NCBI RefSeq assembly: GCF_964204645.1
Contig: NC_134026.1
Span: 22,834,650 to 22,898,649, forward strand
Origin: Tubulanus polymorphus
Lineage: Eukaryota > Nemertea > Palaeonemertea > Tubulaniformes > Tubulanidae
Direction of reading: 5' to 3'
DNA: 64,000 nt
Position numbers and translations under genes: made by a program
Part shown: positions 23,910 through 37,984 of the stretch, piece after piece
Position numbering within the stretch: position 1 is the stretch's first letter
Layout of the letters: each line of letters starts with the position of its first letter
Notes under the pieces: generated by a model
Told to the model about the DNA's origin: nothing
The model's input: the letters and a program-made list of their open reading frames with translations, nothing else
The model's database searches: none

Positions 23910-26900
23910 GTAATTCATTCTTTTATTGTTAGATGAGTCAAAAATGAGACTGCTCTATTGTTCCGTTTGATGGACATCTCAAAAGAACTTCTGATAGCTC
24001 AGCGATTGAGATGTGGAGAGCGCATATCTATGGATCATAGCATACGACATATTAATATCTTATTGCCAATTTTCTTCTTTCGTCTTGCATCGATTTCAAG
24101 ATATTAGGTTCCGGCTTTTCCTTTTTATCATATCGCTAATTGATTCTAAATTCTTTCATACATAAAGAAATTGCATTGGAGTACTTCGTCTCATATTTAT
24201 GTGAAGGATATCTCATGTGATGGATGGGTTTTAATTTCCACATATTTAAATGAATGCAATGCGAGATATATGTTTAATCATACATACACAGAAATTACAT
24301 AGAGATTAATGATCCTTGGAGACCTTTCGATGCGAAAACATATCGCTACTCGATGCAGCTTGATGCTGTCGTTTTTTTTTCACAGTGTAGTTTATATTGC
24401 TAAGTGCTTTTTTGCATCTTAGCCAAGCTGAGAAGGTTCAAGCTCTCGAGGATGTTGATGTTGAATATTTATGAACCTTTCATCATGAACATTCATTATA
24501 TCGCAGACGCCTATTGAATCTGGCTGATTGTGGATTTCAGAGTATTTTTTGTTCACCGATTTCTATCGGATTGCTTTTTTTGAGAGTCTGCAGGACGAAT
24601 GAATGTGTTATCACCGTACTGTTCATTGCTGCTTGCATATTAGAAAGTGAGAATTTCCAGGTAGAGTATCAATCAAAGTCTTGCCGCTGTGGCAATGTCG
24701 TTACGACTTCTTGACACTAGACCAAGGTCAACATAGAGTGGTTGAAATGAAAAATTAATGATATTATTTTTGTAGTTGTGAGATGTTAACTTGATCGCTA
24801 CATGTGCGAGGGTAAAATTGTATAACATAGATCCTGATTGAATGATAGGAGGGATCATTTGATTATCTAGATCAGGAAAGGGAAATTAGTTCGCATTTCT
24901 GCGCTGGTGAAACCCCCTGACAAAAATTCATGTTCCCTGATACGTTAAATATCAAATCATTCAACTTAAGACCTGTCTGACTTATGGATTATGAATCTTT
25001 GATTACCAACTTGCGAAGCGACCTAGACAGATTCACATTTTTCACAGAAAGTCCAATTGATCTGGTGTTGGTTAATTCATTGCTCTTTTCAGGGCTCTTT
25101 TCCAATTTTTGCTAGTCCTGTTAATAAATTAATTGACCTACTACGGAGGATTTATGTTTTTCATGGAACCATCCATTCATTGGGAATATCCCTAAATTGA
25201 ATTACTTCATTCATTAGCTCCCCAAGTTGTATTCATGCCGAAGCGATGTGTTGTGAGATGGATTCTAGAAGCTTGATCGCTTCTGACAGCCTATCATATC
25301 AAGCCCATCGTTTTTCGCCTTACCCTTAATCCCTGCAGAACAAATGTAAGGCGTAATTGTTCCATATATTCTGTCTCTTTAATTCATTAGACAATACTGC
25401 CGTTTAGTGGCCCAGATTGCTGATACAAGGACTCATATTTTTTGTGCTTAATTAGCCAAATGGCTCTCATTGGACATCCGAGTAACCAACTCATCTGCTT
25501 GTTTGGCGGTAATGTTTTTATTTTTTCGAGGATAGCAACTTAAATAGAAGTAATTTTCTTCGTAATGCAATTTTTCAATTACGGCGAGCATGGGAGCCTG
25601 AATGAATCGTTAGATTAATGATTTTATCTGTGAAACAACGTATATGTGTATGTTGAACTCAAAATAGTCAGTAGAATGGTGCATAGTACATTGCCTCATG
25701 GCCTAGAGGTTGGCGGGGCTAGGGTTGTCCAGATTTACGGCATGGCTTACGATGGTGGCACAACGATCTGTCATTGATTGAAGGATGACTGGATTAGAAT
25801 ATATTTGGAATGTACACTCCAAGATCTCCCAAATCACTGAACTATATCTCTGCAGAATGCTGGTAATCCTGGTTGTACTCCCAAGTTTATCTCACTTCTG
25901 AGCTAAATGTATAGGGTCATTACACTGCCAGAAATTGTCAATGTCAATGATAAGATGATACACGAACATCAGATATCCTTTATTTTACAGGGCCTGTGAA
26001 TTTTAATGCTCAGAAGTTCCTCCTTCTGTGAAAACAGGCCATTTTTTGCTAGACAAATGCAGGCGACGGTAACAATAGTGACCAAAGGAGCAAAGGAAAC
26101 AAACTATTTTATAATCTCTAATCTCCATGTTTTTCCCATACATATTTATGTATTTATGCATATATTGTTTTTTTTTCTGTGCTCTAAGCTTTAAGTTTCT
26201 TTCGTTTAGCAGATAAAGTACTTCTGATTCTAATTCAGTGATCTGTACAAATATGACGAAAAGATTACTAACTAGCTTAATCCATCAAATCAATCAGGCT
26301 AATTTGTTTCTATTGTTCGTGTTTGGCATCTATCTCCTGAGAACTCTATTGAGTATGCAGTGTAAATGATCAACATGAGTTCAATCCACTCACGATATTT
26401 GGAGGAGATTTGATGGATAGCTGGAATGGATTGGTCCGATTGAATTGCGCCATCATTTGCAAGCCATGAATCAAACTTATCCCGGTATGCAGGGTCCCAA
26501 TACTGAATAAAAACCTTGCTATTCATATCCATCCTTGTGAATCAGGTTTATCTCATAGATTTATTACACGATTTTTTATCATGATGGTATGGAACAGGGT
26601 TTAAGGCATTTCCTTCAACTCAAACTATCTATTTATCTATTCTATGAAGTAGTCTATGAACAATACATACTATAAAACTGATAAATCAGCGCTGATAAAT
26701 GAGACCAATGTGGCTAATATTTGACATGATGGTTACTGCTATATCTTGATGGATGGGAATTCAAGATTGGTTCATATGAAGATTGCAAAAGGAAATAGCC
26801 GAGCAGGCGGTTAATTTGATTGTATCAGATATAATAAGATGTTGCTGTATTCAATGGGAAATAAGAAATTTGTGTAAACCTATGTTCAATGTATTCCGCA

Positions 26901-28660
26901 TTCGCACATTCGAAGAATCCCTAAATGCTTAAATCTTCTCTCTGTATTCACTCTGGAGAGAAAATTGCCTCCCGTTGGCCACCGTTACGGTGAAATTTCA
27001 TAAAGATTCAGCGCAGGTAGTCACATTGACATGACGTTTGACAAATGAGTTGTCATAACCTACTTGTCTCAAAGGATGGATTTATTTCAGAGAGCGGGTC
27101 CTCAACTTAAAAGTGAGAAGCTACTAAATACCTGAACGTATTCCAAATGAAAGAACAACATGCACTTTTCCGTTTGTTAACAGCCATATCAATATCTTCA
27201 GACTTATTTTTGTCTTGGTATCTTCAGAAAACACAAACAGCTTACTTTTTTTTGGATATACAGTATTATGAAATTATTAATTGAGTTCCAGTAAACAATT
27301 TTCAATGCTAAATTACTTAATGCACCTACATGTCAGATTTAATCAAATGTTTGTTTCACCGGTGTGCAGTCATTCATGCAGATTTTATCTCGTCGTATAA
27401 ATGAAGCATACCTGGTATGCCTTTCATGCACTAAAAAATGGATGCATTTTCCTATGCACTCGACGCAAGTACCAGAACCTTGCTAGGCCTATATTGATTG
27501 CGTGGGTTCATTTCTGGAAAAATGCTCATTAGCCAATTTCTGTGTCCTTGCGCTCTGATGCAAAGTGGAATTGTGAAGCTGATCTGAACTTGTTGAACTA
27601 TCATTAATTGGTCTTTCATATGAGACCTGCTTTTTCAATGATACTGATTGCTTTTTCATGCACACAAATTATTTCGCATTCATTCTTGTATATCTGCCTA
27701 CAGTTATTGCAGTCCATTGAAATGACTTAATGACTTAACCATCGAGATCCTTTTTGAATACGTTTTAATGAACAGAGGTCTTCACACCATGTTGAGGGGA
27801 AAATGGCTCTAATCGATCTGTTCCATTTCTCTATAGTACTTCAACTTTCCACGAGTGTTTCACGATGGAATTTATGAATGTCATTGGTAGTATAGGTTGA
27901 GTATAATTTCAAGCTCTTCATATATTTCTATCCGAAGATCTTAAATGTCTTAACCATCATTAGCTAGATGTCAGAATGCTAAATTATGACTGCTGAAATG
28001 TACTGGTAAATCATGTTTTAACTTCTTCAGTATTTTAAACACAAAAAATGTACGATTTTCGTAATGGTTTGCTTTTTTATGCTCTACACAAATTTGATAA
28101 GTTTAGGTTCTTGACACCATATTTCTTTTATATAACCTATATTTATATAACCTTTTATATAACCTTTTATATGGCCTATATCAACATAAAAGCTTGCAAT
28201 GTCCATCAGATATTACATGTTGATCCTGATGTGACAGATCAAATAAGGTTCGGTCCCCACTGCGGAAGTCATCTGGATAAAGAGATATTGATATAACCAT
28301 ATCATAATATATTTTTTCACTTTCTGTCCTGGGTGAGAGAAACCAAGTGAGAAAACAGAAGAAATGCATGTGATTCTGGCTGAAGATTTGACAGTGTTTA
28401 TCTGATCACTTTAATTGTACTCATTTCTTTAGACAAGTCGATAGCGCATATCCATTTACAGTTAGAGACAGATCTACCAACATTTTATTAGCGTGCTGTT
28501 TGTTTATAGCCATTTCTGATGGTTTGATACACCAGTTGTCCGACGGAGGCTGGATCTTCGGGATGACTGACAACAGCTGAAGAAGCAAGGAGAGATCGCA
28601 TAATTGCGAGTAAATTGTTGACAGAGGTAATCCAAGTATAACAGGCACTATCTTCACTGC
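23910..28660 (+). other. Long intron, no exon recognised
   Basis: AT-rich sequence with no ORF supported on either strand. Open stretches such as 24514-24714 and 26532-26299 (-) lack motifs and splice support. Confidence 0.4.
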
Positions 28661-28684
28661 TGGCACTATAGTGACAGACCCGTA

Positions 28685-28880
28685 GCGTGAATGATTTTAT
28701 GGGCAGTTCGTTTTCCTTATTATGCAAACCTTTTTGCTGCACCCTAAGACAGTGCTTGAAGGTAAGACATCTGCTCGTGATGGCAAATAATAAGGCAATT
28801 CAAGGCTTTCTATGCAGTCTAGTGCCAGTCTGAAGTATAGTACCTGAAGGCCTATAAAACCTGGAGTGGCGTAAAGGACA
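28685..28880. repeat. Dispersed noncoding repeat, copy 2
   Basis: Second copy of the family described at 16230-16470, sharing GATTTTATGGGC, the TTTTCCTT run, GATGGCAAATAA, CAATTCAAGGC and GTGCCAGTC in the same order and strand. It is followed by a long C homopolymer. Confidence 0.6.
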
Positions 28881-28964
28881 AGCCCAGAATTTTATTCAAT
28901 TTCTGTAAATCCACTTTTCAAAAGCGAACCATTTTCTAATTTGAGTGTCCCCCAAGTACCGCAT

Positions 28965-28982
28965 CCCCCCCCCCCCCCCCCC
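28965..28982 (+). repeat. C homopolymer, 18 bases
   Basis: Uninterrupted run of 18 C on +. Its length may be unreliable in the assembly. Confidence 0.9.
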
Positions 28983-29639
28983 GTGACCAAACAAAAGGTA
29001 AATACAGCACTAGTACAATTTTGACCAATATCTTAGAGCTTCATTCATCATTTTTTACTCACTACAAACCAGCCTCTGCATAAAATGTCATATAACAAGA
29101 CGTACTGACGCAATGCTTTGATGTAAGAGGTTATTACTGGTAGTAATTCTGCCATATAGCTTATCTACTCATTTAATTTACTATTATTGCATTAGAGTAC
29201 TTGGTTTGAGATGAATTGATCAACATATTTGATTTGGGACATAAAACGCCGACATATTCGGAATTAAACGACAGGTTTGGGAATAACGACGTTGGCAATA
29301 TTGAGATTGTGTGAAATGATACCCGCTGAATACATGTGTATGGCAATATTATTAACCATAAACTTAATAATATGACAACTACGGCTGCTGGTGTGCACCT
29401 GAACCTGCATCCTTGAGGAATGTACTCAATTGTTGATTAATATTACTGTGAAGATGATGTTCTTGTCTCATTCCTCGGTTGCCTATCACTATACGGGCAA
29501 GCATTGTGCTATACCACACAGAATTGTTATTGCAGTCTCATTAAAACACTATACAATTTTCTGGACTTCTATCGTTGAAACATATCAAAACTTATGCTGC
29601 ACCCCTAGGTCTGCGTGGTGGTCAGTGTGTTAGGTTTCT

Positions 29640-30070
29640 TATTAACACTACAGACCTAGACCTCAATGTTTGACCTATCGTCTTTAGATTTGGATATATT
29701 TTGTATGACCAAAAAATCTGGGACGAGTTCAATATTTGTAGTGGGGGGACCCAAGATGGTCGATTGGTAGCAAACTTGGTTTCTGAAATTGCATATTTTG
29801 GCTATTAACTGATATACTATTCCATGTAGGGCTTTTATTTTTCATATGAGAATGTGAAATAGAAAGCTTTATCATATGACCATACTTGAAAATCATGTCA
29901 TCCAATATGCTTGACTGGCAGCCATCTTTAATTCTGAAATTATACAATTTGGTCATCATCTCAAGTTTTCCAGATAAAGCTTTGATATTTCAAATGAATA
30001 TGTCAACTTGCATGACCTATGAAATGAACAAGCTAGGTCATGATATCCAAGATGGTCAACTGTGACTTAC
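29640..30070. repeat. Dispersed AAGATGG-type noncoding repeat
   Basis: Contains CCAAGATGGTCGATTGG at 29752 and CCAAGATGGTCAACTGTG near 30048, with a GCAGCCATCTTTAATTC between them in inverse orientation. The phrase set matches other noncoding repeats in the window (10600-10990, 19440-20010, 46200-46740). The left boundary is uncertain. Confidence 0.45.
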
Positions 30071-31219
30071 TAAGCCTGCTTGGTCAGGTGTTGAGTGAAG
30101 TCACAGTAGAATCGCATCTTGTATTTACGAGTTTCATATAATGAAATAGAAATTTATTCATTGAAACATCATTATGATTTATCATGAATACTGAATGAAA
30201 AATTTTATTTTCCTGTAACACGTTCAGAACAGCTTTCATTTGCAATGTTTTATATTTCATATAAAATGCCACAGGTTTATCGCTATTGGTGTGTCATAAA
30301 AGCCTATTGTGGACCTGTACATGTTTGTGTGTTTGGTACCGTTGCTGCAAAAGTATACCCTATCACCATGGCAGTACATTTTGTGTCTGCAAAGTATGTC
30401 CGGTATGCTATGTATTTGATATATTTTGCTGCAAACAAATATCACTGGGAATAAAGAGTGCCATTCGGGAATGATTCATTTATGGGAAATCCTCTTTCTA
30501 ATACTGGTCCTATTATTCACCGGGCTACTTAATGGTGCATATTGGCCCAGACTGTCAGTGGTATACATACACTCATTCCGAAGGATAATCTACTACTATC
30601 TGTTAATAGGGTTACTGAGATGGGTTCTAGTAATACATAGCATCTCCTAAATACTAAAAGCAAACAAAAATATTTACTTGGTTGTTGGCAATACTGTTAT
30701 ACCTCCAATTATCTATCATTAGTTATATTTTAGGTTTCTAATAAGGGATGAACTCACTTCGGTAATTGCTATTTTGATATAAATATTTCCAGATCGTGTT
30801 CAGATCTGGTGAGCTTAAGTTACGACTTATTTTCCGTGCAATCCACTCCAACACATTGTTGACTGCGGTACTGAGTTGCAGCAGCGATGTATGAAATCCA
30901 GGAACTATCAATGTATAAGCGTGCTAAGTCGGTTTGACCAAATGAAATCTCGTGCTGTTGCAAATATAGCATAAGTGAAATCGATTAGGAATCAACAGTG
31001 TGTGTCGATCCAATCTTTCTCTTATATCAGTGTTTTACCATATTCATTTCATCATGAAAGTGATTTTTACACAACATTCATGGCTGTAATTCCTTTCCAC
31101 AAAGATCAAATTGGAAGCGATCATTATTGTTTTGGTAGAATCTTCGGGAAGGGAAATATGGTGTGTTGTCAGAATAAACATTTATGGATCAGTAATGATT
31201 GAATATTAATGTACTTTGT

Positions 31220-31311
31220 CCAGTTCCACAGTTCTGAGTTAAGATTAAACTCTGAGTCAACTCATCGAAAATGAACTAACTTTAATTCACAACTCACAAC
31301 TGTGGAACTGG
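31220..31311. repeat. Fold-back element with about 31-nt arms
   Basis: Starts CCAGTTCCACAGTTCTGAGT and ends with the inverse (ACTCACAACTGTGGAACTGG). The arms pair over about 31 positions with few mismatches, leaving a loop of about 30 nt. It is probably a tiny MITE. The hairpin would fit an RNA structure too, but no mature-microRNA sequence is recognised. Confidence 0.7.
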
Positions 31312-34238
31312 GTCCTAGTGAAGAAGCGTAAAATAGATGAGCTTGTTCTGATACGTATGTGAATATTTCTTGAATATTTCTTGAATCAACCTTGAAAAAT
31401 CTTCTATTTACTGTCTTAAGCTATTCAGAGTGCAATTTTCAGAGTGTAATTTTCAGAGTGGAACATGTCGAAGCATGTTAGATTTTGATTTGCTTTCCTC
31501 GGCTTACTGCATTCCAATCTTTGCTTCAAGACATTAACGCTGATACCCAAATAGCTATACATCTAAGAGAACTCCAATGTTTCTAACTCTATTTCATGAT
31601 TTTGTAACATAAAGGCTAGAACACTTGTTTTTTTTCGGTGCTGAAATATTAGGCATATTTTGAATGAAGTGTTTCGTACAATTTTTTCATTCATGTTTCT
31701 CAAATCTCTAGTGTAGAAACTGCCTAACACTTCAGTGCACTGAATTTGATATCACGATAAACTGGTCCATCTGTCTCTTCGAGAATGGCTTGGCATAACC
31801 GGCCCTAACGTCTTTAGCATTGCTCAATACTCATTACAGAATTCAAAATTCATTACCATCTTTACCGTCTTTAACGAGCATCTTGAGATCGCATTCCAGC
31901 TCACTGTTCTGTCCGAGTAACATTACTTATTAACACTTGTCTCATGGTTTATTGAACTATCTATGTGAGCTGGTGACTATCTCAATTCCCTTCCTCGGTT
32001 GATAATAATTAATCATATAGATTTCCCCTGAAAAAGTTATTTCGAAAACGGTTGGCGACTCATATTGTGTAAAGAGTTTGTTGATATTTTTATAGTACGT
32101 CGCGTAATACGAAATTGAAGGTTTAAAAGAAGTGAAGAAACAATATTTGATTCAAAAATTCAAAATTTCAAAAAATGTATTCATATTTTACTGTGGAACA
32201 CCATAAGGATATCATGAGCATACAAACTGTAGTGTAGGTTAAGAAACAAAATGATTTGACAAAGAAAACAAAATTGGTACCGAGAAATGTGCTTCCCCAA
32301 TGAAGATTATCAGGGTCCGAGGGTGAATTCTTGTAAAATATCGAATTTGAAACAACAGAATGGAAACATTTATAACCTTTTTTGGGGGACAAGGCATTGG
32401 CAGTTCCACATATATAATTCTGACATGAGACGAAAATCAAAGTGACTTCTTAATGAAGCTGACACTTTGTCTCAATGCAGCCACGTAATTGCCACTTCTG
32501 CCATCTAACAACAATCAATGAAATCTGCGATATATTTTCATAGGGATGGATGTTCTGTCAATTATGTACGCCCTTATGTATTTGTGCATGGTCGTATTTT
32601 CAACGCGGGCTGTCAGCTAGCTCATCTAGTTCCATTGGACAGGTTGAAATGTCATGGAAAAAAGTTGTTGAGTCAGAAAAGATGATTTCTCTGAATTGTT
32701 ATGATAATCCCTGATATTCTCGAATTATTGCACAGAATAGTTGGCGCTATAAAGTCTTTGCCTGATATTAGTTTTTAGACAAAAGTCAATGCATATGCGG
32801 AAAAATTTTTTCATTACATCACGCCAGAATGTAGCATTAAGTTGAAATGCAACTTTTTAGATGTTTATTTGAAATGTTTCATATTGTGAATTAGATGGAA
32901 ACACATGAAGCCTCAAGTCCTGATGAGGAAATGATGTGTGAATGCCTTCTCACTTCTTATCGATTAGTTATATTTTGTTTTGATTATTAGATGCATTACA
33001 TCGCGACATCAGCTACTGATATAGTGCTGCCACCCAGTATGTTGCGCAGTTACTAACTAGCTACATTTTGTTCAGATCGATTCAATTACTCGAATATAGA
33101 TCTGTTTTTATGAATACATTTGACCATTAAACAATTAAAGCTTTTTTCCTGACATAAGGGGGTAATTCCTGGGGAAACTATGCATTAAATTTGTATTCTA
33201 GATTAAGAAAGTGGAACTTGTATGTATATGATATGCTACGATGGAAACCCAATATCTTGTGCAAACATTGGAAAAATCTTTATCTATACAGTCTTATTTA
33301 GTCAGCAATCTGCTATAGGATTCAATGACCATTTCCATCGCACAATTACATATATATATTGCACTTGGATGTGATTCGAAAGTCCAAAAGACTATCCAAC
33401 TCAGTTTGAGATCAGTAAAACTTTGGTTTGGGGTAGAAATCCTCAAAGCAAGATATTTCTTCAATTCTAATTATTCATTTTTTGCATCATGGCGGTGAGG
33501 TGTCTGCCTTTTTCATCATGAAATTCGTTTTTCTTAAAACAAAATAATTATTATTACTATGTCTGGATTTTAGTGTGTTTTCAACATTCAGTTGATTCAG
33601 TTTTCACATGAGTCTATTTTACATGATGCATAGATATAAGTTGCTTTCACACTATCAGTAGTTAGACTGTTCCAAAGGTCCATACCTGCAACAGACCAAG
33701 TCAGAGTGTGTGTTCACATGCGCATTGCTAAATTGGCTACAGATAGTTCTGACTTGTCCCGCAAGATGTCGCCATGAGTATTTTACCCCAAAATTTATAT
33801 CTAAATGATAGATTTGTGAATCCCTAGCTGTTACTTTTTTGAAAATTTTACAGTTTATCATATATCTGGACAATCTATTGGTAAATTTTAGGACATTTCC
33901 AAAACATCAAAACGATATATACTCTGCAAGCAACGCACACAATAGACAGATCTTAAGATACGTATAATTCTGTTGAATTAGGCAATATAGAAATTATGAA
34001 ATTTCAAAAAAACTATTAATCAGCTTGATGATAATTTGGTGACGAATTTATTACAATTGTATGGTGAATATGCCTGAGATGAAATGAATAAATACATATG
34101 ATATAAAGGGCCCCAAAACAAACGTGTTGTAACCATGTAATGACTGATCAATTTTGGAATAGTTTCATTCACCATTGATTATGTCTATTTATTTCTTTTC
34201 ATAAAATGCAATGCTAACTAAATACGACCTTTTTTAAG

Positions 34239-34253
34239 ATGATTGCTGTACAG
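34239..34253 (+). other. Candidate 15-nt microexon or recursive splice point
   Basis: TGCTAACTAAA (a very good branch-point string) is followed by ACCTTTTTTAAG, then 15 nt (ATGATTGCTGTACAG), then the donor GTAAGAA. Fifteen is a multiple of three. Read in phase 1, as every first exon upstream would demand, it is open (D-D-C-C-T). It is not proven to be transcribed. Confidence 0.3.
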
Positions 34254-36028
34254 GTAAGAAATGTAATAGGTGATGGTACATTTCAGACATGGAATTTGAT
34301 CACTCTCAAAGATCATACATTCAATCTACGATAGTAAAGTGTTTAAGGGAAGTCACCAGACATGTAATTACTTTGCAATTCTTCTTCTAACCTTTGAGTG
34401 AATACAGACAAAATTGGCGATTACGAGTAAGTGATAAAATTATGAATCTTATGATGAAGAATCGCTGAAGAAATTACATATAATCAATGGCCGTTCTGTC
34501 ATGCCGCCAAGATTAAAGGCTTGTATGTGTAGATACGTATCTTATTGATAATTTGCACAGAAATTCCGAATCCATGGGGATAGATATTGGACCAGTGGTG
34601 GGTCATCCGGACTTCGAAGGATGTTATTGACTCGGTGAACTTGCTCAAGGCGGCAAAATTCTTATCAGCTCAAATCCTCGCGGAATATAGAGCCATTAGC
34701 AAGTACCTGAATGACTCTGTAATTAATTTTCTTAGGCATTGTATTGTAAGTAATTTGTTGTTTGATATTGTTATTGTGCTGTGAAAAATGTTCCTTGGAA
34801 TTATCTTCGTTTCATTAATTAGACTTAGGGGTTGTTAATCTTCATGCAATTTGAAGGAATTACCCTGTTGTTATTAAGAGTTAATAACTGATTAACTGAA
34901 TTAAGCAAGGGACAATAATTGCTTAAAGGCGTCTAGATTTATCATCCTACTAACCGTGCTGATCTGCAAATGTTGCAAAAGTCATATCAACGATGAAAAT
35001 CAGGACAGAATTGGTCACATTTAGCTCCAGAAGTTACAGTGATAGGTTATATAGTTTGAAAATAGTTTTGAATTAATTTTCTTCATCAAGCAGTTCAAAC
35101 ATATAGAATTACAAATCGATAAACTTAGAAGATAGGAAAATTGAAGTTCAACCAGAGTTGGTCGGTTGGTATTCGTTGGTATGATTGATGTCGAATGATA
35201 CTTGGTGAACCTTGAAACGATAAACAGAATAGAGAAAAGATATCGACGATGTCGTTAATGTTTAATTTGATTTATTGAAAAAATGCGCGTCTTCGTATAA
35301 TTTATGTCTGAATCGTTATTGGAAGGTTCCGATCAACAAAAATTACATTTTACCGTGGAAGAGGCTTGAAGCTTACCGTGCTGTTCTTAGTGGCCACCTG
35401 CTGTGCAGTAATTAGCATTAAAGTACGTCAGTTAATTATCACTTTTGATATTTTACCTATCTATACTCAACTACACAACTATCAGCTATCAGCGTTACCT
35501 ACACACAGTTATCTGATGCTCGTATGAATCTGCCCCTGATATCATTTCAATGGTTTCTAAAGGTAAATGAAAGAAGTCTCTATGACTAGATTTTCTAATT
35601 GTAATATATACATGTATATTGGATTCAAACTGGGAATTGTCTGTTGGGGAGAAAATACATTACTAGAAATTGTGATACTGGACAAATCTGAATAAGACAT
35701 GTGACCCATGAACCCTGATTATTTAGAGTACCTTCCTCCTCTTGCTAACCTTGTATTGAGTTGTGTAGTTCATTAATATGATCTAGATGTATTGACTTGA
35801 ATGGGATTGTCAGTTTGAACTTGAGGATGGAATTTGACGGCATCAATGCTGTTGCTGTATAAATACTATCGATGGAATCTTATTTATTAGAATTGTTTCT
35901 TAAGCTAATGCATTATTGACTGAACTTTGGTAACCGGGCAACCCGCAAGCTATAAAATTTAGTGAAAACCTTGTGAGTTATCTTAATGACTATTAGGAGA
36001 AAGGTGGTTTGATATTTATTTCAAAACT

Positions 36029-36348
36029 TGAGCAAGTGGTGTGGGCAAGTCGTTAGAGCCAGGTCTTGGGTTCGAACCCCTGTACATGACCGTATAGTGT
36101 CCCCGGGCAAGACACTTATCCTTATTGGCTCTCTTCACCCAGGAATAAATGGGAACCTGGTCTGATAGATGACTCCTGATCGCCTAGCAGCTGCTAGGGG
36201 ATATTACTGCTCCCCAGGGAACTGATAAATGGTTAGAGTTTATAGGCTGGGGGTGATAATACCAATTTAATGGTGGAATGCGCCATTGAACATTGTAGCA
36301 CAGTGAAAAGGGTGCTATATAAATTAAATTTCTATTACTAAATTACTA
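36029..36348 (+). mobile_element. tRNA-derived SINE
   Basis: A pol III B-box GGTTCGAACCCC lies at 36069-36080, about 40 bases into the element. A conserved-looking body follows (GTGTCCCCGGGCAAGACACT, TTCACCCAGGAATAAATGGG, GCTATATAAAT near the 3' end) and the tail is AT-rich. A possible 8-bp target duplication TCAAAACT flanks it (36021-36028, 36349-36356). The body phrases resemble those widespread in SINEs of marine invertebrates. The family assignment is from memory. Confidence 0.75.
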
Positions 36349-37984
36349 TCAAAACTAAATTTTTCAAATGCACCCATTCCATGACCAAAATTTGCAGAAC
36401 CATTTTCATAGCATGTAATCTGTTGGTGTTAGGTAATCGTCGTGTCAGTTGCGTATCAGAACTGTCATCTACTGGGGATATTCTTCATTGACAAGTAACA
36501 TTATGAGTTTTCTGGGACTGTACAGCTAATGAATCAGATATGCATACACACTGAAACTCGGTTACTTTAACAGGTCATTGTATTTCACTAGGGAAATCTT
36601 ATTTCATGTCCACGCTGATCATACTGGTTTAATGCAGAGGATCCTCGGCATCACTTCAGCCAATTCAAATGTTCGGTTTGCGTGACAAACACTTTTGTTT
36701 CGCTTACATCATCGGGTAATGTTGGAAATCTCTGCATAATCTGGCATCAAGTGAGAATTTCTGACGACCGATTATGCCTGAGCAAAGTTTTAAAAATTCT
36801 GCGTTAGTTGACTTGCATGATTTTATGAGACTTGCGTTTCGTCCTGAGTTCAATGCTCGCATTGCTTCCAAGCTCAACAAAACCATTGTGTAGGAATCAT
36901 TTCTTTGAGATGATTTTGGCTGTATCTCGATGGACCAACTGCTTGCTTTAGTTTTCATAGTTGGACCATCACCTTTGTATAAAGATATTGATTACTGAGA
37001 AGGGCCGCAGTTGCGACTGGGGAAATCATTATATACTCGCTATTTATTGACTGACCAGTACTGCATGTCTACAGATGTATTCCAAAATATCTTTATTGGT
37101 GTTCATCTTTATTGAGAGGACCGAAGAAATTTTGGAATTGAGTTTTGATATGGAGGCCTTTAATTTGTAATTCCATTGCCTGACACGACTTATTAGCATT
37201 TGCCATAAATCCAGCTTCGCAGATTTCCCATGGGAAGTTTCGTTTAGACCTTAAGTGAATTATGAACATTTACAACACCTGATGTGTAGATAGTTGATAA
37301 CATCTTTCATTCGCAAAGTTGCTCGTGTGGTTACTGTAGTAACTGATATGAAGTCTCTTTTTGTCCTTTCGATATGGGAATATGTTGTTTATAAGTGGTC
37401 AACCAGTCATATAATCCAGGTATGAGAAATCTGGATAAAGGATTATTAAAAGATGAACAAGAGTTGCGATCGTTAAGAAAAACTTATGTCATTTCCTGAT
37501 GTCTTGCATTTTGAATGAGTTTTTGGTTGTAATGTGAACTATTTAAGGAATATGCCAGGTGGTACGCAGCAGTCGGCTTCTCAATAGGGTTCGCCAGGTT
37601 AACTATATTAGCGGTAAGATGGTATCAACCAGAGAGCCCAATTATAGTGTTGCTGATTAATGGTGAATGAAGTGGTACGCGGGGTCTGCAAGGTACTTAG
37701 AAGTTATTGTCATGTAGACTGGTTATATTGATGATACCAACTGCAGTAGTACCCCTGAAGCCATCACCTGCTATCTGGATGCTTGTGTACAAACCATATC
37801 ATATCATCAACCATCTATCCGTCCTTACTCCGATGGTGTTCAGAGATAGCGGTATATTCCTACCATTGAATCACTGGCTTCCCATTCCGATGTTACATCG
37901 CTGGACTTAAATAATATACAACCAATTATTCGACACTAGACTATTACTTAAAATCATTTCCTGGCTGTGTGGTTAATGTGCGTT

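Noticed and set aside
34584-34735. Open, helix-like reading (SKDVIDSVNLLKAAKFLSAQ...)
   Set aside because: Looks protein-like, but it is preceded by TAG without a pyrimidine tract and its possible donor (GTAATT) is weak. No family is recognised.
36704-36958. 84-residue ATG-to-stop ORF on -
   Set aside because: Plausible composition but no motif, no splice context and no neighbour support. The length is expected by chance in this much AT-rich DNA.
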